A DNA stretch of 24,868 bases from an uncultured Chromatiaceae bacterium (GCA_946482325.1 CAMLRA010000047.1:1-24868); one strand, 5' to 3'; counted from the stretch's first letter, positions 1 to 8,454 are shown. A program made the numbers and translations. Notes: a model not told the origin generated them from the letters alone.

Positions 1-434
1 ATCATACTACCGTAGCGGTTTTTCAGGCCTTGACGGTACAGCGTTTTCATTTTGCCAACATTAGACTTGCCATAATACGCCAGCCTAATTTCGTCCTGAT
101 GAGCGATAAAGCCTGGCATACTACCCGCGCCGAGCCGCTCGTCACCGAGCTGACGCATGGCAAAACGGTGAATATCGGTCAGTTGCGCTAGTGTTGTTTC
201 AATGCTGGTGGTAGCTGGCGTGATAAATTCCAATAAAGCTTCAGAAAAATCAGTCGTAATAAGCGGATGTGTCAAGGCTGAACCCAACGCCAGCGGGTGG
301 TCTTGCTGTGACAGAGTGCCATTCGGCTTTAGCCGCAATGTTTCTCGTTCTATCCCGCGGCGAATACCAACAATGTTCTGGTGCCACGGAGCTGCGCGCA
401 CAGCAGCGATTCGGGAAGTAAACAGCTGACTCAA
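1..434 (-). CDS. gshA: Glutamate-cysteine ligase, N-terminal part (cut by window start)
   Basis: Catalyses ATP-dependent joining of glutamate and cysteine, the first step of glutathione synthesis, in the cytoplasm. About 144 residues are visible. They match the start of the E. coli-type GshA family: [12 protein letters not shown] near residue 22, [20 protein letters not shown], then [12 protein letters not shown] near the window edge. No ATG is available. An in-frame TAA lies 4 codons upstream of a TTG at 432-434, and TAAGGA sits 6 bases before that TTG, so TTG is the chosen start. The stretch that in E. coli reads DERMWPLSMPC is [11 protein letters not shown] here, with no length change, so the tryptophan and cysteine are replaced. 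The CBS-domain gene lies 113 bases upstream on the same strand. The family assignment is secure; whether the enzyme behaves normally cannot be judged from this fragment. Confidence 0.93.
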   Translation of the reverse strand, partial: MSQLFTSRIAAVRAAPWHQNIVGIRRGIERETLRLKPNGTLSQQDHPLALGSALTHPLITTDFSEALLEFITPATTSIETTLAQLTDIHRFAMRQLGDERLGAGSMPGFIAHQDEIRLAYYGKSNVGKMKTLYRQGLKNRYGSM

Positions 435-465
435 TTGCAGTCCTTATCGGGTCTTTTTAACAGCC

Positions 466-497
466 CTGAAAAAATAACAGCGGCAGCAATGCTGCGG
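466..497 (-). terminator. Candidate intrinsic terminator between the CBS gene and gshA
   Basis: Read on the minus strand, GCAGC-ATT-GCTGC forms a 5-bp stem with a 3-base loop, followed within about 5 bases by TTATTTTTT. It lies after the CBS gene and before the gshA start, so it could end the CBS transcript or attenuate readthrough into gshA. The stem is short, so this is tentative. Confidence 0.4.
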
Positions 498-547
498 AGG
501 TGATCCCTATCATTGGGGAGGCGGAATTAAAAAACAAGGGGCGCTTT

Positions 548-991
548 TTATTCCTCTTCTTCCTGTTTACGGCGTTTTAATTGCTGACGCTGCACGATGA
601 GCCGCATAATGTCTTTCCAGGAAACAATGCCCAGTAACTTCTGCTGTGGGTTAGTTACCAGTAAACAGCTGATATTCCGTTCAACCAACAAAGTTGCGGC
701 AGCAATCAATGGGGTGTCCGGGCTGATACAGACTACCGGGCTGGTCATTATTGATCGCACTTTGCGGCCATTTTCAAAGAGTTGCGAGGTGTGCTCTGAC
801 GCCGAATCAGCGACCGGACTTATCGCTTTATAAAAATCTTTGACGGAAACAATGCCAATCACCCGCTGCATACTGTCCACAACAGGTACATGCTGAAAAT
901 GTGCTTCCGTGAATACGGTCCGTAAACTGGCCAACGAGGCATCCGCCGTTGTGACTACGACTTTTTTCGACATAATGGCTTCAATTGACAT
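548..991 (-). CDS. Stand-alone two-CBS-domain protein
   Basis: A 147-residue protein made almost only of a CBS pair. The first repeat spans about residues 5-60 (VPVVDSMQRVIGIVSVKDF). The second spans about 78-135 (MTSPVVCISPDTPL, then LLGIVSWKDIM). CBS pairs usually bind adenosine nucleotides and act as sensors; no effector domain is present, so a partner protein is likely but unknown. The C-terminus is highly charged (KRRKQEEEE). The start is well supported by GGAGG 5 bases before the ATG. An extended -10-like TGCTAGAGT lies upstream on the minus strand (complement of 1026-1034) without a good -35. The next gene in the same direction is gshA, but a possible terminator separates them, so a functional link is only a guess. 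Confidence 0.88.
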   Translation of the reverse strand: MSIEAIMSKKVVVTTADASLASLRTVFTEAHFQHVPVVDSMQRVIGIVSVKDFYKAISPVADSASEHTSQLFENGRKVRSIMTSPVVCISPDTPLIAAATLLVERNISCLLVTNPQQKLLGIVSWKDIMRLIVQRQQLKRRKQEEEE

Positions 992-1154
992 TTGAACCTC
1001 CGGCCAATTTCACTTAATAATCATTACTCTAGCACTGACTGTCCGCAAACGGCAAAAGACCGGTTCTTCGCTGAGAAGCACTACATTGCTGGCTAGCATG
1101 GACAAATAATTCAGGTACACTGAGAATAGCGGCGCGGCCTGTGGAGAGATTTAA

Positions 1155-1604
1155 ATGCCAAAAACCTTGTTGTATTTTTTGTTGTCCGGTGCTTTAGTCG
1201 CCTCCACCGTCAGTGCACAGGAATATTACCGTTGGCAGGATAAATCCGGTCAACTGCATGTCAGCCAAATCCCACCTCCTGCCGGTGTGGATTATCAGAT
1301 TGTGTCCATGCAGGCCAAAGGCGCAGTGACTGAAGTTAAAGCAACTGCTGTGGCGACTGCCAAAGCATCAGCATCTGCACCGGCCAATCCAGTCGCTGAA
1401 CTGAATAAACAAGTCGAAGCCATGAATGCGCAAGTGAGGCAACACAACTGTAAACAAGCGCAAATCAACCAACAACGACTGACTGAAGAAGCTGTATTGA
1501 TGGTGACTGGCGATGACGGAAAATCAGTGGAACTCACTGCTGAAATGCGCGCCGAGCAACTTGAATTGGCCGAAAAACAAATCAAAGAATTTTGCCAGCA
1601 ATAA
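1155..1604 (+). CDS. Secreted DUF4124-domain protein
   Basis: A 149-residue protein of unknown function. Residues 1-21 form a signal peptide with a typical VSA|Q cleavage site, so it is probably periplasmic. Residues 22-45 carry the DUF4124 signature (YYRWQDKSGQLHVSQIPPP, compare the family pattern Y-W-D-G-H-S-PP). An alanine-rich linker follows. The C-terminal segment begins with C99 in an NC motif and ends with C147 in EFC, the arrangement seen in the longer members of this family, so a disulfide is possible. GGAGAG lies 6 bases before the ATG. It is a monocistronic gene divergent from the CBS gene and convergent with clpB. No function is proposed. Confidence 0.88.
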   Translation: MPKTLLYFLLSGALVASTVSAQEYYRWQDKSGQLHVSQIPPPAGVDYQIVSMQAKGAVTEVKATAVATAKASASAPANPVAELNKQVEAMNAQVRQHNCKQAQINQQRLTEEAVLMVTGDDGKSVELTAEMRAEQLELAEKQIKEFCQQ

Positions 1605-1608
1605 AACC

Positions 1609-1642
1609 ATGACAACAACCGGAATATCCCGGTTGTTGTCAT
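1609..1642. terminator. Strong hairpin between DUF4124 gene and clpB
   Basis: A perfect 14-bp inverted repeat (ATGACAACAACCGG with a 6-base loop) lies in the gap between two convergent genes. Read on the minus strand it is followed by GGTTTTATT, which suits termination of clpB. On the plus strand no T-run follows, so termination of the DUF4124 transcript may be weaker or factor-dependent. Confidence 0.75.
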
Positions 1643-1677
1643 CCGGGTCGGCCTGACAGCTTTCCCCGGTTTTATAC

Positions 1678-4263
1678 TCAGTTCATCGGTTGACTGCTGA
1701 TCACCATTTGCCCGTCCGCAACATCAACCCGAATCAAACTGTTCGGGGCAATATTGCCGCGGAGCAAACTTTGCGCCAGCGCGTTTTCGACATATTGCTG
1801 CACAGCACGTTTTAGTGGCCGGGCGCCAAACACCGGGTCAAAGCCCACTGCCGCGATTTGATCCAGTGCCGCCTCTGTGACCTCCAGACCATATTGCCGC
1901 TCAGCCAGCCGCTGCCGTAAACGGTTCAGCTGAATACCGGCGATATTTTTAATCTGAGCATGATCCAGTGGATGGAATACCACGGTTTCATCGACCCGGT
2001 TTAAAAATTCCGGTCTGAACTGTTGCGTCAGCACCTGCATCAGCATGTTCTTCATCTGGTCATAACTTTGTTCAGCATAATGTTCCTGAATAAGGTCAGA
2101 GCCTAAGTTCGATGTCATGATGATCACAGTATTTTTAAAATCGACCGTGCGGCCCTGGCCATCGGTCAGTCGGCCATCATCCAGCACCTGCAGCAGGATG
2201 TTAAACACATCCGGATGCGCCTTTTCCACTTCATCCAGCAACACTACGGAATAAGGCCGGCGGCGCACCGCTTCGGTCAGATAACCGCCCTCTTCATAAC
2301 CGACATATCCCGGTGGCGCGCCAACTAAACGCGACACTGCATGTTTTTCCATAAACTCAGACATGTCGATACGCACCAGCGCGTCTTCGCTGTCGAACAG
2401 GAAATGCGCTAAGGCTTTGGTCAGCTCGGTTTTCCCGACGCCGGTCGGGCCTAAAAACAGGAAAGAACCAATAGGTTTATTCGGATCCGACAATCCGGCC
2501 CGGGAGCGGCGGATGGCATTGGACACAGCACCGACAGCTTCAACCTGACCAATCACGCGCCGCCCTAGCGCCTCTTCCATTCTGAGCAATTTGTCACGCT
2601 CGCCTTCGAGCATTTTGCTGACCGGAATACCAGTGGCTTTGGACAGTACTTCGGCGATTTCCTGCTCAGTCACTTTATTCCTGAGCAGTGTCATTTCATG
2701 CATTTCAGCCTGTGCCGCTAAATCCAGCCGTTTTTCCAGCGCCGGGATCCGTTCATATTTCAGCTGCGACATCCGGTTTAAATCACCGGCGCGGCGCGCC
2801 ACTTCCATATCCAGCCGGGCCTGCTCCAGGTCGGCTTTGATACTTTGGGTGCCCTGCAAAGCGGCTTTTTCCGAACTCCAGACTTCGTCCAGTTCGTTGT
2901 ATTTCTGATCTAATTCCCGAATTTGCTCAAGGATAAAATCCCGGCGTTTTTTACTGGCGTCGTCGGTTTCTTTGGCAAGTGCATTATCTTCCAGTTTTAA
3001 CTGAATAATGCGCCGCTCCAGACGGTCCAGCTCTTCGGGTTTCGAGTCCATCTGCATGCGGATGCTGGAAGCCGCTTCATCAATTAAATCAATGGCTTTG
3101 TCTGGCAACTGCCGGTCTGCGACATAGCGGTGCGATAACATCGCAGCGGCTACAATCGCCGGGTCTGTAATGTCGACACCATGGTGCAGTTCGTAGCGCT
3201 CTTTCAGGCCACGCAAAATCGCGATGGTATCTTCAACAGACGGCTCTTCGACTAATACCTTCTGGAAACGCCGCTCGAGCGCAGCATCTTTTTCGATGTA
3301 TTTGCGATATTCATCAAGTGTGGTCGCCCCCAAACAATGCAGTTCACCGCGCGCAAGCGCTGGCTTTAACATATTACCGGCGTCCATCGCCCCGTCGGCT
3401 TTACCGGCGCCGACCATAGTATGGATTTCGTCGATAAACAGGATAACCCGGCCTTCCTCTTTGGCGAGTTCATTCAGCACGGCTTTTAAGCGCTCTTCAA
3501 ACTCGCCACGGTATTTAGCACCAGCCAGTAAAGCGCCTAAATCCAGCGATAGTACGCGTTTATCGTTAAGACCTTCCGGCACTTCTTTGTTGATGATCCG
3601 CAGCGCCAGGCCTTCAACAATGGCGGTTTTACCGACGCCAGGCTCACCAATCAGCACCGGATTGTTTTTGGTACGGCGCTGCAGCACCTGAATACAACGG
3701 CGGATCTCTTCGTCGCGGCCAATCACCGGGTCTAACTTGCCGGCTTCAGCCCGCGCGGTCAGATCAATGGTGTATTTGTTCAGTGCCTGACGGGTGTCTT
3801 CGGCGTTTGGGTCGTCGACGTTCTGGCCGGCGCGCAGCTGGTCGATAGCTTTTTCTACTGCGTCTTTGCTGACGCCCAGACTTTTCAGCAAAGCACCTAA
3901 TTCAGCTTTGTCGTCACAAGCTGCCAATACAAAAAGTTCGCTGGAGATAAACTGGTCTTTGCGTTTTTGCGCCAGTTTGTCAGATAAATTCAGCAGGTTA
4001 ATCATGCTGTTTGATAACTGCAGATTGCCTTCACTACCTTCAACTTTAGGCAGACGCTCAATGGACTGGGAGATTTTTGAGCGCAGATCATGCAAATTAA
4101 CGCCTACTTTGCTCAGCAGATCGCGGACTGTGCCGCCTTCCTGATTCACCAAAGCATGCATCAGATGCACAGGTTCAATAAATTGATGGTCGCGGCCGAG
4201 CGCCAGTGACTGTGCAGTGGCGATGGCCTCCTGAAACTTGCTGGTAAAGCGGTCTAAACGCAT
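1678..4263 (-). CDS. clpB: ClpB protein disaggregase (Hsp100)
   Basis: An 861-residue AAA+ unfoldase that, with DnaK, pulls proteins out of aggregates; the E. coli protein has 857. Order: N-terminal Clp domain (about 1-145), first AAA+ module with Walker A GEPGVGKT at 206-213 and Walker B ILFIDEI at about 274-280, a coiled-coil middle domain (about 405-530), second AAA+ module with [10 protein letters not shown] near 605 and [13 protein letters not shown] near 675, and the C-terminal D2 small domain. The ATG at 4263 begins [11 protein letters not shown] as in the family, and GGGAG lies 6 bases upstream. A longer in-frame reading to 4311 would run through the promoter and is rejected. V149, the GTG internal start for the short form in E. 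coli, is GTC here. The gene lies downstream of pgeF but has its own sigma32 promoter. Confidence 0.98.
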   Translation of the reverse strand: MRLDRFTSKFQEAIATAQSLALGRDHQFIEPVHLMHALVNQEGGTVRDLLSKVGVNLHDLRSKISQSIERLPKVEGSEGNLQLSNSMINLLNLSDKLAQKRKDQFISSELFVLAACDDKAELGALLKSLGVSKDAVEKAIDQLRAGQNVDDPNAEDTRQALNKYTIDLTARAEAGKLDPVIGRDEEIRRCIQVLQRRTKNNPVLIGEPGVGKTAIVEGLALRIINKEVPEGLNDKRVLSLDLGALLAGAKYRGEFEERLKAVLNELAKEEGRVILFIDEIHTMVGAGKADGAMDAGNMLKPALARGELHCLGATTLDEYRKYIEKDAALERRFQKVLVEEPSVEDTIAILRGLKERYELHHGVDITDPAIVAAAMLSHRYVADRQLPDKAIDLIDEAASSIRMQMDSKPEELDRLERRIIQLKLEDNALAKETDDASKKRRDFILEQIRELDQKYNELDEVWSSEKAALQGTQSIKADLEQARLDMEVARRAGDLNRMSQLKYERIPALEKRLDLAAQAEMHEMTLLRNKVTEQEIAEVLSKATGIPVSKMLEGERDKLLRMEEALGRRVIGQVEAVGAVSNAIRRSRAGLSDPNKPIGSFLFLGPTGVGKTELTKALAHFLFDSEDALVRIDMSEFMEKHAVSRLVGAPPGYVGYEEGGYLTEAVRRRPYSVVLLDEVEKAHPDVFNILLQVLDDGRLTDGQGRTVDFKNTVIIMTSNLGSDLIQEHYAEQSYDQMKNMLMQVLTQQFRPEFLNRVDETVVFHPLDHAQIKNIAGIQLNRLRQRLAERQYGLEVTEAALDQIAAVGFDPVFGARPLKRAVQQYVENALAQSLLRGNIAPNSLIRVDVADGQMVISSQPMN

Positions 4264-4297
4264 GGTGAACTCCCATCTGAAAACATTGTTATGGCAT

Positions 4298-4326
4298 AGA
4301 TGGGGAAGCACTGCTGCTTTTTCAAG
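4298..4326 (-). promoter_or_regulatory. Sigma32 (heat-shock) promoter of clpB
   Basis: On the minus strand CTTGAAA (complement of 4320-4326) and CCCCATCT (complement of 4298-4305) are separated by 14 bases. This matches the sigma32 consensus CTTGAAA-N(11-16)-CCCCATnT at every defined position. Transcription would begin near 4290, giving a leader of about 27 bases that contains the GGGAG ribosome site. The position and the gene it serves agree with known ClpB regulation. Confidence 0.88.
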
Positions 4327-4334
4327 CGCAAGCC

Positions 4335-4358
4335 GTCAAAAATTTGACTTATGTCAAA
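4335..4358. repeat. Three alternating 6-bp inverted repeats upstream of the clpB promoter
   Basis: GTCAAA (4335-4340), TTTGAC (4343-4348) and GTCAAA (4353-4358) alternate, separated by AA and TTAT. The block lies just upstream of the clpB -35 element. Read on the minus strand, the TTTGAC-ATAA-GTCAAA hairpin is followed by TTTTTG, so it could also be a weak terminator for pgeF. A second imperfect stem, AGGCT/AGCCT (4373-4377 and 4393-4397), straddles the pgeF stop. Either role is inferred. Confidence 0.5.
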
Positions 4359-4390
4359 AAACTGTGGTGGTTAGGCTCAGGATTGTGGAC

Positions 4391-5167
4391 TCAGCCTGAG
4401 CTGCTTAACCAGATTAAACTGGCCTGGCGGCCAGTCTGGCCATCCCGGCGATAAGAGAAAAACCGTTGTGGGTCAGCCACAGTGCAATATTCAGCACCAT
4501 AAATCGCCGTCACACCGGCTGCCTGCAAGCGCAGCCGCGCCAGCTGATAAATGTCAGCCAGATATTTGCCTGGATTGGCAGAAGGTAAAAAAGCTTCAGC
4601 AGCCTGTGCGGTGTTCGCGACAAAAGCAGCACGCACTTCGCTGCCGACTTCAAAGTTCAGTGGCCCAATGGCCGGACCTAACCAGGCCAACACCGCCGAA
4701 GGATCGGGAAAATGCTGTAAAGTGGCTTCCAGCACACCATCACACAAGCCGCGCCAACCGGCATGTGCTGCCGCGACGCGGCTGCCGGCTTTGTCACAAA
4801 ACAGTACCGGCAGACAATCTGCCGTCATCACCACTGCAGCCAAACCTTCTGTGGTGGTTACACTGGCATCGGCATCGGTCAGTGTTCCTTGCCAGCTGTC
4901 TAAATTCAGCACTGTGGTGCCATGAACTTGATTCAGCCAGGCCGGCTCGCGCTTGAAGCCACAATATTGTTGTAACAGCTGTCGGTTTGCGTTGACGACT
5001 TCAGGCTTGTCGCCGACATGGGTGCCCAGGTTCAGGCCCGCATAAACCCCGGCAGAACCGCCAAAAAGCGGTTGCTGTGCCAGACCGCGGCTGGTTGACA
5101 GCGCCCGGACATTGGCCGGTGCCGGCCAGTCTGGTTGTAGGAAATCGACAGCTGCAGCGCCTTGCAT
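4391..5167 (-). CDS. pgeF: Peptidoglycan editing factor PgeF (YfiH/laccase-domain family)
   Basis: A 258-residue cytoplasmic enzyme of the family once called polyphenol oxidase; the E. coli YfiH/PgeF has 243. It is thought to correct misincorporated residues in peptidoglycan precursors. The metal/catalytic triad is intact: H82 in NQVHG, C118 in TADCLPV and H135 in AHAGWRG, followed by LGPAIGP at 163-169 and the C-terminal FFSYRRDGQTGR. The start is the ATG at 5165-5167, whose A is also the last base of the rluD TGA (TGATG), so translation is probably coupled to rluD. An in-frame extension to 5254 lies wholly inside rluD and is rejected. The order rluD-pgeF-clpB is the same as in E. coli. Confidence 0.95.
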   Translation of the reverse strand: MQGAAAVDFLQPDWPAPANVRALSTSRGLAQQPLFGGSAGVYAGLNLGTHVGDKPEVVNANRQLLQQYCGFKREPAWLNQVHGTTVLNLDSWQGTLTDADASVTTTEGLAAVVMTADCLPVLFCDKAGSRVAAAHAGWRGLCDGVLEATLQHFPDPSAVLAWLGPAIGPLNFEVGSEVRAAFVANTAQAAEAFLPSANPGKYLADIYQLARLRLQAAGVTAIYGAEYCTVADPQRFFSYRRDGQTGRQASLIWLSSSG

Positions 5168-6141
5168 CAGCTGTTGTCCATACCATGCAGCTGAGTGTCG
5201 TGGCGCAGTGCCAGCGTCAGTGCGACCATGTCGTCCGGCACCGGCGCATGCCATTCCAGCAATTCCAGTGTGATAGGGTGCGCAAATCGCAGCATGGCCG
5301 CGTGCAGCGCCTGGCGACGGAAACCACGCAGAACTTCAAGCAGCGCCTCGTCGGCTTTACGTGGTGGCCGCGGCCGCCCGGCATAAACCGGGTCGCCCAC
5401 CAGCGGGTAGTTAATATAAGTCATATGCACGCGGATTTGGTGGGTCCGGCCAGTTTCCAGCCTTAACCGTAACCGCGTGTGATTGCGGAATTTTTCCATG
5501 ACGCGGTAATGTGTCACCGCGGGTTTACCGCTGGATGTCACGGCCATGTGGGTCCGTTTAGTCGGGTGACGGCCAATTGGCTCGTCCACCATGCCGCCGG
5601 CAGTCATAGCGCCGTGGACAATGGCTTCGTATTCCCGCGTGATTTCGCGGTTTTGCATCATCTCGACCAGATGGGTCTGGGCCGGAATAGTTTTGGCAAC
5701 CACCATCAGGCCTGTGGTGTCTTTGTCGAGGCGGTGAATAATGCCGGCGCGCGGCACTTCGGCAATGCCGGGGCAATGATGCAGCAGAGCGTTCAGCAAA
5801 GTACCATCGTGATTGCCGGCCCCTGGATGCACCACTAAACCGGCTGGTTTATTGATCACCAGAATATGTTCATCTTCATAAACGATATTCAACTCAATGG
5901 GTTCAGCTTCGAAACGCTCGTCTTCTTCAATCTCGGCATTGATGTCGATATGTTCGCCACCAAGCAGCTTTTCCCGCGGCGTGTCACACAGGCGGTTATT
6001 GACGTTGACCCAGCCGGCCAAAATCCACTCTTTTATCCGCGAACGCGAATAATCAGGGAACATTTCGGCCAGAACCTGATCCAAGCGTTTACCGTAAAGA
6101 TGATCAGGTACTGTTTCTGTAAGTTTTATCTGTTTTGTCAT
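5167..6141 (-). CDS. rluD: 23S rRNA pseudouridine synthase RluD
   Basis: A 324-residue enzyme that makes the pseudouridines of helix 69 in 23S rRNA (positions 1911, 1915 and 1917 in E. coli). An S4 RNA-binding domain (about residues 18-75, RLDQVLAEMFPDYSRSRIKEW) precedes the RluA-type catalytic domain. The motif HRLDKDTTG holds the catalytic aspartate at residue 139, the same number as in E. coli RluD. Downstream come GRHPTKRTHMAV and the ETGRTHQIRVH motif. The start ATG gives the normal family N-terminus and length; the ribosome site is poor (AGGA is about 14 bases away). It is divergent from bamD and translationally coupled to pgeF by a one-base overlap. Confidence 0.96.
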   Translation of the reverse strand: MTKQIKLTETVPDHLYGKRLDQVLAEMFPDYSRSRIKEWILAGWVNVNNRLCDTPREKLLGGEHIDINAEIEEDERFEAEPIELNIVYEDEHILVINKPAGLVVHPGAGNHDGTLLNALLHHCPGIAEVPRAGIIHRLDKDTTGLMVVAKTIPAQTHLVEMMQNREITREYEAIVHGAMTAGGMVDEPIGRHPTKRTHMAVTSSGKPAVTHYRVMEKFRNHTRLRLRLETGRTHQIRVHMTYINYPLVGDPVYAGRPRPPRKADEALLEVLRGFRRQALHAAMLRFAHPITLELLEWHAPVPDDMVALTLALRHDTQLHGMDNS

Positions 6142-6266
6142 GTCGGAACCGGTTATCCTCTGTGCATCGCTGCACGCTCTTTGGTAGAATCAAAATTATT
6201 CTGCCTATTTTAACGATTTTATGCAGGACTAGACAGCTAAAGGCTGCAGTCTGAGTGGGTTTTTTA

Positions 6267-7016
6267 ATGAAAGTGAAATTTTTCTCAGTTTTAGCAGTCG
6301 CTGCACTGCTTGCCGGCTGCGCCGGTAACAAGCCAGCCGAAGAACTGGTCAACACCAATCAAACCGCCCAACAATCCTATAACGAAGCCAAAGCTGTATT
6401 AGATTCAGGCCTTTACAGCCGCGCAATCGACCTGCTCAAAGGGATGGAAAGCCGTTATCCGTTTGGACCTATGGCCCGGCAGGTGCAGCTGGACCTGATC
6501 TACGCTTACAACCAGTCTGGTGACATCAAACAGTCACTGGCCAGTATCGACCGTTTTATCCGGCTCAATCCTAATCATCCGGACCTGGACTACGTCTATT
6601 ACATGCGCGGCGTCAGCAATCTGCAGTCCGATGAAAACTCCTTTCAGGAGTTTTTTGGTGTCGACCGGGCCGACCGCGATATCGCCAGTACTAAACAGGC
6701 TTTTGATGATTTTAAAATCCTGACCAACAATTATCCAAACAGCAAATATGCCGCGGCAGCCAAAACTCAAATGATCATTATCAAAGAGAAACTGGTGCGT
6801 CATGAGCTGTTAATTGCTGATTATTACAGCCGCCGTGGCGCCCATCTGGCTGCTGCTAACCGCGCACGTTACGTGCTGGAAACTTACCGCGACTCGCCGT
6901 TAGTACCGCAGGCCTTAGCGCTGATGGTGAAAAGTTATGACGAGTTAGGTCTGACTAAATTGCGGGACGATGCCAAAGCCGTTCTACAGCTGAACTTCCC
7001 GGATCAGCAGAGCTGA
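6267..7016 (+). CDS. bamD: Outer-membrane assembly lipoprotein BamD
   Basis: A 249-residue lipoprotein of the BAM complex, which inserts beta-barrel proteins into the outer membrane. The signal peptide ends in the lipobox LAGC with C18 as the lipidated residue; alanine at +2 fits outer-membrane targeting. The rest is TPR-like helical repeats (YNEAKAVLDSGLYSRAIDLLKGMESRYP starts the first, in residues 38-66). SFQEFFGVDRADRD and the later YYSRRGAHLAAANRARYVLETY are typical of the family. A GTG four codons upstream (6255) also opens the frame, but the ATG gives a standard signal peptide and is preferred; neither has a strong ribosome site. It is divergent from rluD, as in E. coli, and is followed by a bidirectional terminator. 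Confidence 0.96.
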   Translation: MKVKFFSVLAVAALLAGCAGNKPAEELVNTNQTAQQSYNEAKAVLDSGLYSRAIDLLKGMESRYPFGPMARQVQLDLIYAYNQSGDIKQSLASIDRFIRLNPNHPDLDYVYYMRGVSNLQSDENSFQEFFGVDRADRDIASTKQAFDDFKILTNNYPNSKYAAAAKTQMIIIKEKLVRHELLIADYYSRRGAHLAAANRARYVLETYRDSPLVPQALALMVKSYDELGLTKLRDDAKAVLQLNFPDQQS

Positions 7017-7047
7017 GCGAAAGCCGCCAGTTCCGCGGACACCGATG

Positions 7048-7073
7048 AAAAAGGCCACAACAGTGGCCTTTTT
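7048..7073. terminator. Bidirectional intrinsic terminator between bamD and radA
   Basis: AAAAAGGCCAC, loop AACA and GTGGCCTTTTT form a perfect 11-bp inverted repeat. It supplies a T-run on both strands and lies 31 bases after the bamD stop and 16 bases past the radA stop, so it should end both convergent transcripts. Confidence 0.92.
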
Positions 7074-7089
7074 GCTGGCGAAGACGCTG

Positions 7090-8454
7090 TTACAGCGACT
7101 CTAAAGCCTCACTGAGTTTACTGACGCCAATCACCTGCATGCCTTCCGGCATTTCTTTCGGCACATTGCTAAGCGGAACTATAGCGCGGCGAAAACCATG
7201 TTTGGCCGCTTCGCGCAGCCGCTCCTGACCACTGGGTACAGGCCGGATCTCGCCGGACAAGCCCACTTCACCAAACACTACCAAATCCATGGGCAGCGGC
7301 TTGTTGCGAAAGCTCGACACCAGCGCCAGTAAAGTGGCTAAATCCGCGCCGGTTTCGCCGACGCGCACGCCGCCAACCACGTTCACAAACACGTCCTGAT
7401 CAGCCATTTGGATCCCGGCATGGCGGTGCATGACGGCCAATAACATCGATAGCCGGTTTTGCTCCATGCCCACAGCGACCCGGCGCGGATTATTCAGCGG
7501 CGAATAATCCACCAGCCCCTGAATTTCAACCAGCAGAGGCCGGGTGCCTTCCCACAACACCATCACCAGTGATCCTGGCGCTTCTTCTTTGCCACGGTTT
7601 AAAAAAATCGCTGACGGGTTTTTTACTTCTTTCATGCCCTGCCCGGTCATGGCAAACACGCCCAGTTCATTGACGGCGCCAAAACGGTTTTTGTTACCGC
7701 GCAAGGTGCGGTAACGGCTGTCGCTGTCGCCGTCAAACATCACCGAGCAGTCGATGCAATGTTCCAGCACTTTCGGGCCAGCCAACGAGCCGTCTTTAGT
7801 GACATGGCCAACCATAATGACGGCGATATTCTGCTGTTTGGCAAATCGGGTCAGATAAGCGGCGCTTTCGCGCACTTGCGACACACTGCCGGGCGCTGAC
7901 TGGATGTCCGCCATTTGCATGACCTGGATGGAGTCGATGACCATAATGCGCGGCTTGACGGTTAAAGCCAGGTCACAGATGGTTTCAACCTGAGTTTCAG
8001 CCAGCATTTGCAACTGATGCATCGGTAAAGCTAATCGATTGGCGCGCATCGCCACCTGCTGCAATGATTCCTCGCCGGTGACGTAAAGCGCCGGCCCTTG
8101 TCCGGCCAGAAAACACATGATTTGCAACAACAAAGTACTTTTACCGGCCCCCGGATGCCCGCCAATCAGAATGGCCGAGCCTGGCACTATGCCACCGCCC
8201 AACACCCGGTCAAATTCAGCAAAACCGGAGCTAAAGCGCGGCACTTCCTGTAAATCGACCTGATCGAGCCGGATGACTTTCGCGACTGTGGCACCGGCAT
8301 AACCGCCGGCCAGACTGCGGCTACTCTTTGCAGGTGCCGTCATGCGGACTTCACTGATAGTATTCCAGGCACCACACTCGGTACATTGCCCCTGCCAGCG
8401 CACGAAGTCGGCGCCGCAGTCGTTACAAACATAGGCGGTTTTGGTTTTTGCCAT
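7090..8454 (-). CDS. radA: DNA repair/recombination protein RadA
   Basis: A 454-residue RecA-like helicase that extends recombination intermediates by branch migration; the E. coli protein has 460. A four-cysteine zinc finger is at the N-terminus (C10, C13, C24, C27). Walker A GGHPGAGKST is at 98-107 and Walker B MVIDSI at 171-176. The RadA-specific KNRFG motif is at 255-259. The C-terminal Lon-protease-like domain (about 285-454) contains FGEVGLSGEIRPV. The ATG at 8454 has GAGG 6 bases upstream; the frame extends 4 codons further but those lack support. It is divergent from the PilZ gene. In E. coli radA directly follows serB, whereas here the PilZ and hydrolase genes lie between them. Confidence 0.97.
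   Translation of the reverse strand: MAKTKTAYVCNDCGADFVRWQGQCTECGAWNTISEVRMTAPAKSSRSLAGGYAGATVAKVIRLDQVDLQEVPRFSSGFAEFDRVLGGGIVPGSAILIGGHPGAGKSTLLLQIMCFLAGQGPALYVTGEESLQQVAMRANRLALPMHQLQMLAETQVETICDLALTVKPRIMVIDSIQVMQMADIQSAPGSVSQVRESAAYLTRFAKQQNIAVIMVGHVTKDGSLAGPKVLEHCIDCSVMFDGDSDSRYRTLRGNKNRFGAVNELGVFAMTGQGMKEVKNPSAIFLNRGKEEAPGSLVMVLWEGTRPLLVEIQGLVDYSPLNNPRRVAVGMEQNRLSMLLAVMHRHAGIQMADQDVFVNVVGGVRVGETGADLATLLALVSSFRNKPLPMDLVVFGEVGLSGEIRPVPSGQERLREAAKHGFRRAIVPLSNVPKEMPEGMQVIGVSKLSEALESL

Noticed and set aside
202..429. 75-codon plus-strand open frame at the window start
   Set aside because: The minus strand here encodes the conserved N-terminus of GshA, which explains the openness.
1086..1121. 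TTGCTG and TACACT as a promoter for the DUF4124 gene
   Set aside because: The spacing is 24 bases, too long for a sigma70 promoter.
3224..3691. Open frame of 155 codons on the plus strand, opposite clpB
   Set aside because: It lies entirely inside clpB, is rich in Ser, Pro and Ala as expected for a mirror of a codon-biased gene, and has no recognisable domain.
4264..4311. Upstream extension of ClpB by 16 residues
   Set aside because: It would translate through the sigma32 -10 element and the ribosome site and has no family counterpart.
4468..4956. Open frame of 162 codons on the plus strand, opposite pgeF
   Set aside because: It is the antisense of a well-supported enzyme gene and its composition (many His, Cys, Pro and Gln) is not protein-like.
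5077..5838. Several plus-strand open frames opposite rluD and the start of pgeF
   Set aside because: The minus-strand genes have complete catalytic motifs and family-like lengths; these frames match nothing.
6142..6266. Possible sigmaE or sigma70 promoters between rluD and bamD
   Set aside because: GGAACC (6144-6149) resembles a sigmaE -35, but no matching -10 follows at the right distance, and the AT-rich -10-like boxes lack -35 partners.
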